In this document: positions 26,066 to 33,618 of the stretch, one piece after another
Layout of the letters: each line of letters begins with the position of its first letter
Numbering within the stretch: position 1 is the first letter of the stretch
Source of the DNA: Pirellulales bacterium
GTDB taxonomy: Bacteria > Planctomycetota > Planctomycetia > Pirellulales > JADZDJ01
Assembly: GCA_020851115.1 (NCBI GenBank)
Contig: JADZDJ010000053.1
Coordinates: 1 to 35,917, forward strand
Reading direction: 5' to 3'
DNA: 35,917 nucleotides
Notes under the pieces: model-generated
The model's database searches: none
What the model saw: only the letters and a program-made list of their open reading frames with translations
What the model was told of the DNA's origin: nothing
Made by a program: the position numbers and the translations under genes

Positions 26066-26251
26066 ATGTCCCTAAGCAAGTGCCCCGTCTGCGAAATCAC
26101 TTTCGATTCTGAATCGTCCGAAGCGATGCCGTTCTGCTGCCCAAGGTGCAAGCAAATCGACCTTTCTCGCTGGCTAGATGAGCGATACTCATTGCCGATC
26201 GAGCGACCGGACGATGCCGAAAAAAACTCAGCGGACGCAGGCGACGATTAA
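26066..26251 (+). CDS. yacG: DNA gyrase inhibitor / zinc-binding protein YacG
   Basis: A 61-residue zinc protein starting at ATG 26066 (MSLSKCPVCEITFD). The four zinc cysteines are in CPVC and CCPRC, followed by the family signature KQIDLSRWLDERYSLPI, and the acidic C-terminal tail is usual. In E. coli YacG binds GyrB and blocks DNA gyrase from binding DNA. PFC-C-RC is slightly unusual in that Ser of the PFCS motif is replaced by Cys. It follows the FmdB gene on the same strand. Confidence 0.86.
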   Translation: MSLSKCPVCEITFDSESSEAMPFCCPRCKQIDLSRWLDERYSLPIERPDDAEKNSADAGDD

Positions 26252-26347
26252 ACCGATTGCAACGCCGTGCAAAGAGTGTGCTAGGTTTTTCAAGTAAGGT
26301 TTCCATGTCGGCCGCTTCCTCTGATGCCGTCCGACGCTACTTTGTTA

Positions 26348-26375
26348 TTGCACAGCCTACGGCTAGCCGTATAAT
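26348..26375 (+). promoter_or_regulatory. Sigma70-type promoter upstream of the split membrane-protein gene
   Basis: A perfect -10 box TATAAT (26370-26375) stands 16 bases after TTGCAC (26348-26353), which matches the -35 consensus at four of six positions. Transcription would start near 26382, giving a leader of about 38 bases before ATG 26420. It lies in the non-coding gap after yacG. Confidence 0.55.
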
Positions 26376-26419
26376 GCTCGCTACCCAGTTTATCCATTCT
26401 CCCAAATCGGAGTCTGCTG

Positions 26420-27682
26420 ATGGCCGACGACCAGTGCCGCATCCGTGAAATTGCCTGGATGGAACTGTTTCCGTGGTTGGGTTTGGTGCGCGCCGTTCGG
26501 CTAGCGTTTGCGCCGCGAATGCTGATTTTGGCGGCGGTGGGGCTGGCCGCAATGATGGCTGGATGGAAGCTGATTGGTTTGCCTTTTTCAGACAACATCC
26601 AACTGCACAAAGTCATCGAGGCCCACAAGAATTGGATAGACAAGGCGCTGCCCAAAGAGCCTCCGGAAGTTAGTATCGGCGTACTCGATCCGGCACGTAG
26701 CGCCGCCAGCCTTCCCTGGAACCTCTTAAGCGCCCCATTCCGCTTCCTATTTGACGAGGAAGTCGATGTTACCTCCTTTCTTTACTTTTTCGGCTGCGGC
26801 GTTTGGGCGGTGCTAGTGTGGGCAGTTTTGGGCGGAGCGATCACCCGCAGCGCAGCGCTTTGGTTTGCGCGCGAAGATCGACTTGGCCTGAAGCGGTCGT
26901 TAGGGTGGGGTGTCGTCAAATGGCCGGCCTACTGCGGCGCGGCGATTTTTCCGCTGGTGGGGGTTGCTGCTGCAACGGTCCTACCATTTTTGGTGTCGTG
27001 GATGCTGCGTTTTGATTTTGGATTGCTGCTACTGGCCATCATTTGGCCCGTCATGCTCCTGTGTGGATTTGTCTTGGCAATCTTGTTGGTTGGATTCTTA
27101 TTTGGTTGGCCGCTGATGTGGCCAACGATTAGCGCAGAAGGCACAGATAGCTTCGATGCCTTGAGTCGTAGCTATTCATATACTTACCAGCGTCCGGTCC
27201 ACTAGTTGTTTTACGCAGCGGTGGCGGGTGTGTTGGGCATGCTGGCTTGGGTCGTGGTAATTATTTTTGCCAACGGCGTGATTACATTTAGCTACTGGGC
27301 GGCGAGTTGGAGCGGCGGGGTTGGTCGAATTAGTAATATTCAAAAGGCCGTGCAAGCCGTCTCGGAAGAGATCGCACTTCCCGACAAGACTGCGGTGTTT
27401 GTCGCCGGGATCAACGTAATCTATTTCTGGGTCACGGTCGTAAAATATCTTGCGGTCGGTTTCCTATTTAGTTACTTCTGGTGCGCGACGACCTATATCT
27501 ACTTCATGTTGCGGCAAGCTGTTGACGCCACGGAGATGGATGAAGTGGCCGTTGAGGAAGAACCGGACGCGTACGGGCTTCCGCCGCTTCAGGGCGAGCC
27601 GGGGAGTGTGCCGCAGGTGAACGATTCGCTAGCGGATAACGCCGCTCCTTCGACGACGGCTGTCGAGCCGAACAACGGCTGA
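26420..27682 (+). pseudogene. Multi-helix membrane protein gene interrupted by an in-frame TAG
   Basis: From ATG 26420 the frame encodes a membrane protein of unknown family with helices at about residues 35-55, 120-145, 170-195 and 205-235, up to a TAG at 27203-27205. It then continues in the same frame for 158 codons with two further hydrophobic segments (LFYAAVAGVLGMLAWVVVII and a later YFWVTVVKYLAVGFLFSYFW) and an acidic, disordered tail ending VEPNNG. Either side of the stop reads SYSYTYQRPVH-stop-LFYAAVAG, a smooth continuation in which a Tyr codon would differ by one base. The first part alone ends without a tail, and the second part has no start of its own or ribosome-binding site. 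This is best read as one gene of about 420 codons with a nonsense change, a base-calling error or readthrough. A promoter with TATAAT precedes it, and function is unknown. Confidence 0.7.
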
Positions 27683-27760
27683 GGACTTGACCCAAGAGAT
27701 CTTCACGATTTGGAGTGTGTGCAGGGTTGGCAATGACTCGGTTTCCAAACCAGCACCAAT

Positions 27761-27937
27761 TTGCAGCTTTCCGAATTTTTCGACTGGTTGGTAGCGCTCC
27801 GAACAATGATTGAAAAGCAGATTGGCCAGTCCGATTTCGACGAATACACCAACAACTCGTTTGTCTTTCTTGTGAACCAATTGGGCAAAATGACTGAAGA
27901 GAGTCGCTCTAGGCAGCAAAGGACCGTTCGTTCAATT
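27761..27937 (+). pseudogene. Possible gene fragment cut off by the insertion sequence
   Basis: A frame from TTG 27761 encodes LSEFFDWLVALRTMIEKQIG and then FDEYTNNSFVFLVNQLGKMT up to the left end of the IS remnant at 27938, where it runs into IS sequence. Composition and codon use look like a real gene, but no ribosome-binding site is seen, and I do not recognise the family. No matching continuation was found on the far side of the insertion. It may be a truncated gene or chance. Confidence 0.35.
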
Positions 27938-28564
27938 AGTGTCCGATGTGGGGTTGAATCGTGTAGTTCTACTTTGGCAAGATTTCGTGGAAACTGATCG
28001 TGGAGCGGATCGCATCCTTGATGGCTTCGGTTACATTGCGACCCGTCGCGTAGATGCTTCGAATGACATTCACGGTGGTTTGGAGTCCCGTCGAGGTGGA
28101 GGCTTTTCGCGTGAGTTCAACGCATCGTTCCAACGTATCAAACAGCATGCCATTACACGCGCGGCTTACGTGGGGAAAGAATCGCCGTTCGACCTCCGAG
28201 CCAGGGGCGATGTTTTTTTCGACTCGCTCCACTCGCGCCGCACACGGCCTGCGGCCGGATCATCAACCACGGAATTAAGTTCTTGGATTCCTCGGCTGAT
28301 GATTTCGTCGCGCAGTCTAGGAAATTGGCAACGTACTCGATGCCGCCGCGCCCCAATCGCTTGGCTTCCACCGCCTCGTAATGCCTTTGGTCTTTTTCCG
28401 AGAGCGTTAGGTAAGAGTTCCGCATGTGTATCTTGGATGCTTCGTCAAACCACTCGAAAGTTGAGCTAGCCATCCTTAACCTCCCCATGAAAACACGCGA
28501 TGCCCAGGCCCGGATCATCACTCATGGCGGCTTTTCATCAAACACCAAATCCAAATCCGACACT
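27938..28564 (-). mobile_element. Internally deleted ISAzo13-family insertion sequence
   Basis: Imperfect terminal inverted repeats frame the element: AGTGTCCGATGTGGGGTT at 27938-27955, and at 28547-28564 the complement of AGTGTCGGATTTGGATTT. Between them lie the two ends of an ISAzo13-type transposase on the minus strand, with the catalytic middle missing. The element is about 630 bases, under half of what I expect for an intact member, so it cannot move by itself but might be mobilised in trans. No clear target-site duplication was found. Confidence 0.68.
27969..28473 (-). pseudogene. Decayed ISAzo13 (Rhodopirellula-type) transposase
   Basis: Starting at ATG 28473 behind GGAGG, the frame reads MASSTFEWFDEAS and LSEKDQRHYEAVEAKRLGRG, then GGIEYVANFLDCA, the helix-turn-helix start of ISAzo13 transposases. 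After DCA a frameshift is needed to continue with SRGIQELNSVVDDPAAGRVR (near 28240-28300), which matches the family. A second frame change and a deletion then join directly to EVERRFFPHVSRACNGMLFD and TSTGLQTTVNVIRSIYATGR, the C-terminal end. The whole DDE catalytic core between is absent. The last recognisable piece is HEILPK, then TAG at 27969-27971 and NYTIQPH in frame, where intact relatives have LPKWNY, so Trp has become a stop. The gene is clearly non-functional. Confidence 0.75.
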
Positions 28565-28870
28565 GATTGATCGAACGGTTCTAAGCCAGTTGGTGCTCAA
28601 CAAGATTCGGAAAGTTGTTTCGGGCAAACATCTTTAGCAAGAGGAGGAAATGACTTCGCATCACTGATCGCAGAGTTGCCGAAGTTGTTTTTTCGTCGTT
28701 CCTAACGAAAATATTTTTGTGGCATCCTAACTGCGGTATCCTCACGGCGGAGCATGAGAAGCACACTTGCAGCAAATAGCTTCTCAAGGGAATATAGAAA
28801 TGCGAATGACGAATTGATAAGAGAGGTAAAGTTCGCTGACTAAGTAGCGCCCGCTAAACCGGATTTTTAC
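28565..28870. other. Non-coding region between IS remnant and the DUF6798-like gene
   Basis: About 300 bases, AT-richer than the genes around it. A ribosome-binding-like AGGAGGA at about 28641 is followed by ATG, but its frame stops after five codons (MTSHH), so it is not a gene. Open frames on both strands are short and unlike proteins. The promoter of the following membrane protein gene is expected here; TTGATA near 28815 is a possible -35 without a good -10. Nothing else is supported. Confidence 0.35.
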
Positions 28871-30478
28871 ATGACAGACCCGCGAAAAATTACGACACAG
28901 GCAGGCTGCCCGCTAGGCCGCGCTATTGTTGAAGTCGCGCTGGTCTTCGTTGTATTCCTGATGCACGGCGCTTGGCCAACACCCGATGTGAACGAAACAA
29001 ACTACGTGATTAAGGCTCTTCACTTCTGGAATGCCGACACTTATCCGGGCGATTTTTTCCTGAATACGGCCGATGCCCACGCGGGATTTTACTGGGTCTT
29101 TGGCTGGTTGACGCAGTGGATGTCGCTGGATGCGGCGACCTGGGTCGGCCGCGTGGCGATGTGGCTGCTGTTGGCAATTGCCTGGCGTGGGTTGAGCTTC
29201 GCCGTAGTGCCAAAGGCCTGGGTTGCGGTGCTGTCGGCCGAGCTATTTGTGCTGCTCAACGAGCAAGCCCAAATGGCAGGTGAATGGGTGATTGGCGGCG
29301 TCGAAGGAAAGGGATTTGCCTATGCGTTTGTCTTTTGGGCACTACATGCGATGGTGCGCGGTCGATGGAACTTGGCTTGGATCCTGCTTGGCCCTGCAGT
29401 CTTGCTTCATGCCGTCGTGGGTGTTTGGGCAGCGGTGTGTGGAGGAATCGCCTGGCTGGCCACGCCACGCGAGCGACCAAGGCTGAAGTCGATCGTGCCT
29501 GGGATTGCAATCGGCCTGTTGCTTGCCGCGCCAGGTCTGTGGCTTGGCATTCAGATGAATCGAGGAGACGACTTAGCCACATCGATAGAAGCCGCTCAGA
29601 TCCAAGTCTTCGAGCGATTGCCGCACCATTTGCAACCCTATCAATTCCGTGATGGCTATGTGCAGCGACACGCCTTGCTTATCGCGTTGTTTCTGCTGTT
29701 TTGCACAGTGACAGTGGCAACCGAACGAGACCGACGCTTTCGTTGGTTCATCGGCGGAGGGATGCTGCTAGCACTGGTTGGATTCGGATTGGCATGCTGG
29801 TCGCAATACTCGCGCGAAATTCCAGCCTTGTTGCTGCGACTGTATTGGTTCCGGCTTGCCGACTGCTTGGTGCCTCTGGGGGTAGCGCTCGTCGGCATTC
29901 AATACTTCATATCGCTCCAAGCGGCTCGAAGAGTGACTGCTCGCTGGTGGTTGGCCGCACTCATCGCGCTTTCGGCGTACGACTTGGCCTCACAAGCTCA
30001 CCATGTACCGGGGTTATCGCCATCGCTAGACGCGAGCATTCCGCGCTCCGCCAGCAATTTGGTTTACGCCGATTGGCGCGACGTTTGTAACTGGGCTGCC
30101 GAAAACACACCACCTGGGATGGTGTTTATCACACCTCGAATCTCTTACACATTCAAATGGTATACGCGCCGACCAGGAGTGACCGATTCTGGACGGGGTG
30201 AAGTCATCAATTGGAAAGAAATGCCTCAAGACGCGCGGCGGCTTGTCGAGTGGTGGCAGCGTCTGAACGAGATTTTTGGAACCGGAAAGGCCGACCCGAA
30301 AGAGCGATGGCTCGAGTCGCTTTCCGAAGCAGGCCTCGATCATTTGCAAAAAATGTCCGAGAAATATGGGGCGAGTTACGCCATTGTCGAGCTTCACCCC
30401 GATCTTCCTCGATTGGCGCTGCAGCCGGTTTACGAAAACGACTCGTATGCGATCTATGAACTGAAAGGCAAAAAATAG
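28871..30478 (+). CDS. Large polytopic membrane protein, DUF6798-like
   Basis: A 535-residue inner-membrane protein from ATG 28871. About nine to eleven hydrophobic helices span residues 20-375 (for example VEVALVFVVFLMHGAW, VAMWLLLAIAWRGLSFAVV, AWILLGPAVLLHAVVGVWAA, IAIGLLLAAPGLWLGIQM, ALLIALFLLFCTVTVA). A soluble C-terminal domain follows (about 390-535), with DWRDVCNWAAENTPPGMVFI, RISYTFKWYTRRPGV and EVINWKEMPQDARRLVEWWQ. A polytopic part followed by this NTPPGxxFITP-type domain is what I recall for DUF6798 proteins of planctomycetes, with unknown function and some likeness to glycosyltransferase-type membrane enzymes. It begins 22 bases before the Nudix gene on the same strand. The family name is from memory. 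Confidence 0.7.
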   Translation: MTDPRKITTQAGCPLGRAIVEVALVFVVFLMHGAWPTPDVNETNYVIKALHFWNADTYPGDFFLNTADAHAGFYWVFGWLTQWMSLDAATWVGRVAMWLLLAIAWRGLSFAVVPKAWVAVLSAELFVLLNEQAQMAGEWVIGGVEGKGFAYAFVFWALHAMVRGRWNLAWILLGPAVLLHAVVGVWAAVCGGIAWLATPRERPRLKSIVPGIAIGLLLAAPGLWLGIQMNRGDDLATSIEAAQIQVFERLPHHLQPYQFRDGYVQRHALLIALFLLFCTVTVATERDRRFRWFIGGGMLLALVGFGLACWSQYSREIPALLLRLYWFRLADCLVPLGVALVGIQYFISLQAARRVTARWWLAALIALSAYDLASQAHHVPGLSPSLDASIPRSASNLVYADWRDVCNWAAENTPPGMVFITPRISYTFKWYTRRPGVTDSGRGEVINWKEMPQDARRLVEWWQRLNEIFGTGKADPKERWLESLSEAGLDHLQKMSEKYGASYAIVELHPDLPRLALQPVYENDSYAIYELKGKK

Positions 30479-30499
30479 AGCGCAAAACCCAGAACTGCG

Positions 30500-31111
30500 A
30501 TGACCGACAATCTTCCCGAATTGCTTGCCGCGCGACTACAACCATCATTGCCCGGCCCCTTGGCGCAGCGGCAGATGGAACCTGAATTGAGTTTTGGCCG
30601 GCACTTTGGCCCTCCTCGGTACGATGCTCGTCCGGCGGCCGTCGTTGCGCTGCTCGTCCAGCGGCGCGGCGAGTGGTTTCTGCCTTTGATGGTGCGCCCC
30701 GATTCGATGGCCCATCATGCCGGTCAGATCAGTTTACCGGGGGGTGCCATCGAACCGGGCGAAAGCTGCGAAGAAGCTGCGCTGCGCGAGCTGGAGGAAG
30801 AACTTGGCGTGCCACGAATGGCCGCGCTGCTGCTTGGGCAACTTACGCCGTTGTATGTCTACGGGACGAATTTTTTAGTGACGCCGTGGGTTGCCGCGAT
30901 TCGTCGTGAGATTGTTTTTCAGCCAAATCCGGCGGAGGTCGCCGCGGTGTTGGAAGTGCCGCTTGCGCATCTGATGGACTTATCGCACCGCGGCGAACAT
31001 CTCCAGACTCGCGGCACCGTGGTCTTTCGCGCACCTCATTTCAACTGGTCGAGGCATCAAATTTGGGGCGCGACGAGTATGATCCTTGCCGAATTGATCG
31101 CCCTGATCTAG
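30500..31111 (+). CDS. Nudix hydrolase, CoA-pyrophosphatase type
   Basis: A 203-residue Nudix hydrolase. The subfamily signature LMVRPDSMAHHAGQISLPGG (about 63-82) is that of CoA-pyrophosphatases (NudL/NUDT7, UPF0035), which split CoA and its derivatives. The Nudix box begins at G82, with GAIEPGESCEE and AALRELEEELGV (about 82-104), and has all catalytic Glu and Arg positions. Near the C terminus are PAEVAAVLEVPLAHLMD and HFNWSRHQIWGATSMIL, also typical. Start ATG 30500 lies 21 bases after the stop of the membrane protein gene, so the two are probably co-transcribed. Substrate assignment follows the family. Confidence 0.88.
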   Translation: MTDNLPELLAARLQPSLPGPLAQRQMEPELSFGRHFGPPRYDARPAAVVALLVQRRGEWFLPLMVRPDSMAHHAGQISLPGGAIEPGESCEEAALRELEEELGVPRMAALLLGQLTPLYVYGTNFLVTPWVAAIRREIVFQPNPAEVAAVLEVPLAHLMDLSHRGEHLQTRGTVVFRAPHFNWSRHQIWGATSMILAELIALI

Positions 31112-31255
31112 GCGACCTGGATCGAGGCTTGTCGCCAATCGGTTCTAATCGTTTCAAGCCGCATAATCGGCCCGATTCCCGACGGATCGGCGCGCAATCT
31201 GCTTGGCGTGTGTCATGTTTAGAAGTGCCGTGCGACGTCCTTGCTGGAGCCATTC

Positions 31256-32452
31256 ATGTCTACGCTCATGCTTGTCCGATTCAAGAGCCTTGCCGAATTT
31301 ATCCCTGCCATCGAAGCTTGGAACGATCTATGGCGACGCAGTCTCAATGGCGCGGATCTCACCGCGCCATCGGCCAGCGGAGAATCCATCCAACTGTGGC
31401 TGCAACATTTTGCTTCGAGCAGCCGGTTCGTTGCGCTGGCCGTTGAGCAAGACGGCCAATTGGTCGCAGCCTTGCCGCTGGTCGAGCGGCGGGTGAAAGG
31501 GGCGTTTTCGGTCGGCTCGCTCCCGACAAACCACTGGTGCTGGGCCGGCGATCTGCTGGTCGATCCGACGGCCGATGTTGGCTGCGCATTGGAAATGTTG
31601 GCTGCTGAAGTGCGGCGATTGCCTTGGCCGCTGTTGTGGTTCGAAATGGCCCCACTGGAATCGCCTCGCTGGAAAGCGTTTCTGGCTGCATTGAAATTCG
31701 TCGGCAGTTCGTTCGTCGCCAGCGAAAAATTCCGCATCGGAACCGTCGAAATCGCATCGCAACTTGGCCGTAATTGGGAAGCGTATCAAACCGCCTGGTC
31801 GGGAAATCACCGGCGGCATATGCGAAAAGCAGTTCGCCGGTCGAATGAAGAAGGGGGAGTCGAGCTTGAAATTCGCCACCCAACATCGACCAATGATCTC
31901 GAATGGCTGTTGCGCGAAGCGTTTGAAGTCGAAAACCGCAGTTGGAAAGGCCACGCCCAAACCTCTGTTCTGAGCAACCTAATCGTCTGGAGTTTCTACA
32001 AGCAACAGGCTGCGGCCATTGCCCGACAAGGGCAGCTTGAAATCGCCTTTCTTCGTCATCGGGGAGAGGCCATTGCGTTTGAATACGGCTGGCACGCCGG
32101 TGGCGTTTATTACACGCCAAAAGTTGGCTACGACGATGCATTCAGCCGATTCAGCCCCGGCCAAGTGCTGCGAGCATTACGGTATGAGAAAGCGTTTGCT
32201 GATCACAACGTGCGGTCGATCGATTTCTACGGCCCGTTGAGCGAAGCAACCGCGAAGTGGGCCACCCGGACGTATCCCGTCAGCCGATTGGTTGTCGAAA
32301 CCGGCGGCACCGGTGGCCGTACACTATTATGGGCGTATCAAAACCTGTGGGGCGGCGTCCGCAAATGGCGACGGCGGGGCGAAGAATCGAAGCGGCTGGA
32401 CATCGTACAAGTTGACGAAGCCGAACCGGCCCCCCTGGATGCACAAGGCTAG
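31256..32452 (+). CDS. GNAT-fold acetyltransferase of the CelD/BioF2 type
   Basis: A 398-residue protein of the BioF2-like (Acetyltransf_6/CelD) group, which is a tandem GNAT fold related to FemABX. Start is ATG 31256 (MSTLMLVRFKSLAEF). The N-terminal half has FVALAVEQDGQLVAALPLVE. The family core follows in WSGNHRRHMRKAVRRSNEEG (about 182-201), then WLLREAFEVENRSWKGH, and the second acyltransferase half GEAIAFEYGWHAGGVYYTPK, VGYDDAFSRFSPGQVLRALR and DFYGPLSEATAKWA (about 262-340). Relatives take part in polysaccharide or cell-surface acylation and peptidyl transfer; the substrate cannot be told from sequence. It follows the Nudix gene by 144 bases. Confidence 0.8.
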   Translation: MSTLMLVRFKSLAEFIPAIEAWNDLWRRSLNGADLTAPSASGESIQLWLQHFASSSRFVALAVEQDGQLVAALPLVERRVKGAFSVGSLPTNHWCWAGDLLVDPTADVGCALEMLAAEVRRLPWPLLWFEMAPLESPRWKAFLAALKFVGSSFVASEKFRIGTVEIASQLGRNWEAYQTAWSGNHRRHMRKAVRRSNEEGGVELEIRHPTSTNDLEWLLREAFEVENRSWKGHAQTSVLSNLIVWSFYKQQAAAIARQGQLEIAFLRHRGEAIAFEYGWHAGGVYYTPKVGYDDAFSRFSPGQVLRALRYEKAFADHNVRSIDFYGPLSEATAKWATRTYPVSRLVVETGGTGGRTLLWAYQNLWGGVRKWRRRGEESKRLDIVQVDEAEPAPLDAQG

Positions 32453-32458
32453 ATGTTG

Positions 32459-32510
32459 GATGCTAGATGCTAGATCGAGGAACAATACGAATTATCGAGC
32501 ATCCAGCATC
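32459..32510. repeat. Inverted repeat of GATGCTAGATG words in the acetyltransferase-HAD spacer
   Basis: GATGCTAGATGCTAGA (32459-32474) pairs with TCGAGCATCCAGCATC (32495-32510), 14 of 16 positions matching, around a 20-base gap. It begins just after the acetyltransferase stop and is built of repeated ATGCTAG words. It can form a stem in RNA. A related low-complexity style appears in other co-directional gaps of this window. Confidence 0.55.
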
Positions 32511-32549
32511 AATTTTCAATATCTGCCGTCGTCGCGGCAATCGGTATTC

Positions 32550-33227
32550 ATGCCCGTAAATCCGTCTCTGCTCGCCGTCGCTTTCGACCTCGATGGTCTG
32601 ATGTTTAACACCGAGGAGCTGTACCAAGAGGTCGGCGCCGAGCTGCTTCGCCGCCGCGGCAAGGAGTTTGTGCCGGAATTGTTGCATCAAATGATGGGCC
32701 GCCCGCAGGCGATCGCCTTGCAAATGATGATCGATTGGCATTCGCTATCCGATACGGTAGAAGTTCTGAGCGCTGAAACGAAAGAAGTGTTTGTCGAACT
32801 GCTCGATCACCGGCTCGCGCTGATGCCGGGCTTGGCCGAACTGCTTGATGCGCTGGAATTCGCCGAAATTCCCAAGGCGGTCGTCACCAGCAGCGGCCCG
32901 AAGTTCACATGCGATGTACTCGGACGATTCAATCTCGAATCGCGCTTTTCGTTCATCGTCACCTGTGAAGATGTGCAGATCGGCAAGCCCGATCCGGAAA
33001 TTTATCTGCAAGCGGCTGCCCGATTCGGCGTCGCCCCGCAGCGAATGATGGCACTGGAAGATAGCGCCAACGGTTGCCGCGCAGCGGTTGCCGCTGGCTC
33101 GTTTGCGGTTGCCGTACCAGCCGAGCATAGCATCACGCACCAATTTCCCGGAGCTGCCTTGGTGGCCGAAACGCTACGCGATCCGAGAATCTATATAGCG
33201 CTGGGAATACGAACTTTCAGTAGTTGA
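32550..33227 (+). CDS. HAD-superfamily phosphatase, beta-phosphoglucomutase-like
   Basis: A 225-residue HAD hydrolase. Start ATG 32550 (MPVNPSLLAVAFDLDG); the longer open frame to 32292 overlaps the upstream gene and is not family-like. Motif I is AFDLDGLMFNTEELY (about residues 11-25), motif II is VVTSSG (about 110-115), and motifs III/IV are IGKPDPEIYLQAAARFG and MMALEDSANGCRAAVAAG. This set, with an alpha-helical cap after motif I (LLRRRGKEFVPELLHQMMGR), is that of the beta-phosphoglucomutase/phosphatase group. The substrate is probably a small sugar phosphate but is not determinable. Located 97 bases after the acetyltransferase. Confidence 0.86.
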   Translation: MPVNPSLLAVAFDLDGLMFNTEELYQEVGAELLRRRGKEFVPELLHQMMGRPQAIALQMMIDWHSLSDTVEVLSAETKEVFVELLDHRLALMPGLAELLDALEFAEIPKAVVTSSGPKFTCDVLGRFNLESRFSFIVTCEDVQIGKPDPEIYLQAAARFGVAPQRMMALEDSANGCRAAVAAGSFAVAVPAEHSITHQFPGAALVAETLRDPRIYIALGIRTFSS

Positions 33228-33618
33228 TGCCATGTTAGCGCAGCCTTTCCAATGATCGACGTAAGTCCTTTCGCTACAACGCGCTATGAGTTGATCTTCC
33301 ACTGCTAGTCGGTCGTTCGTTAGCGACTGGCAGTGGCCGGGCCGAAGTGAGGGAGAAGGATTTGTTGATGCCTGCATGGCCGCGTAATGCATCACGGCTT
33401 GTGTGGACGCGCGCCACCACTGCTCGTCGCTCTGGCTGTGGTCGTTCGTTCGCCGTGCATACCGCCTACGCTATGCGCAGGCCTCCCGACTTCGTACAAA
33501 GGCTCGACCGACGACCTCCTGCGGCCAGACTTGCGGTTTTCCGCGGCTTGTGGATTTGCCTCAAAATCCGTACTTTACAGTTTGGCATTCTGTCTCGCGG
33601 CTTCACGGATTGAGCTTC
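33228..33618. other. Long non-coding spacer before the oxidoreductase gene
   Basis: About 390 bases without a supported gene. Open frames cross it on both strands, but none resembles a protein family, and the one in frame with the oxidoreductase reads as arginine/serine-rich nonsense. A clear hairpin lies at 33300-33335. The rest has no recognisable promoter. The spacer could hold a dispersed repeat copy or a decayed gene. Confidence 0.4.
33300..33335. repeat. 12-base stem hairpin (REP-like)
   Basis: CACTGCTAGTCG (33300-33311) pairs with CGACTGGCAGTG (33324-33335): eleven perfect pairs and one G-T wobble, around a 12-base loop. No T run follows on either side, so a terminator is not obvious. 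It may be one copy of a dispersed palindromic family, but no second copy is seen in the window. Confidence 0.6.

Noticed and set aside
137-27682. Reassignment of TAG or TAA as a tyrosine codon, to explain the split genes
   Set aside because: Many intact genes here end properly at TAG (glcD, rhomboid, both groEL genes, Nudix) or TAA (dnaJ, glcF, fabH), so neither codon is generally read as an amino acid.
27939-28469. 176-codon open frame on the plus strand over the IS remnant
   Set aside because: The opposite strand carries recognisable transposase pieces, so this frame is a shadow.
28641-28670. Small gene behind AGGAGGA in the gap after the IS
   Set aside because: The ATG following the strong ribosome-binding-like sequence is closed by TGA after five codons.
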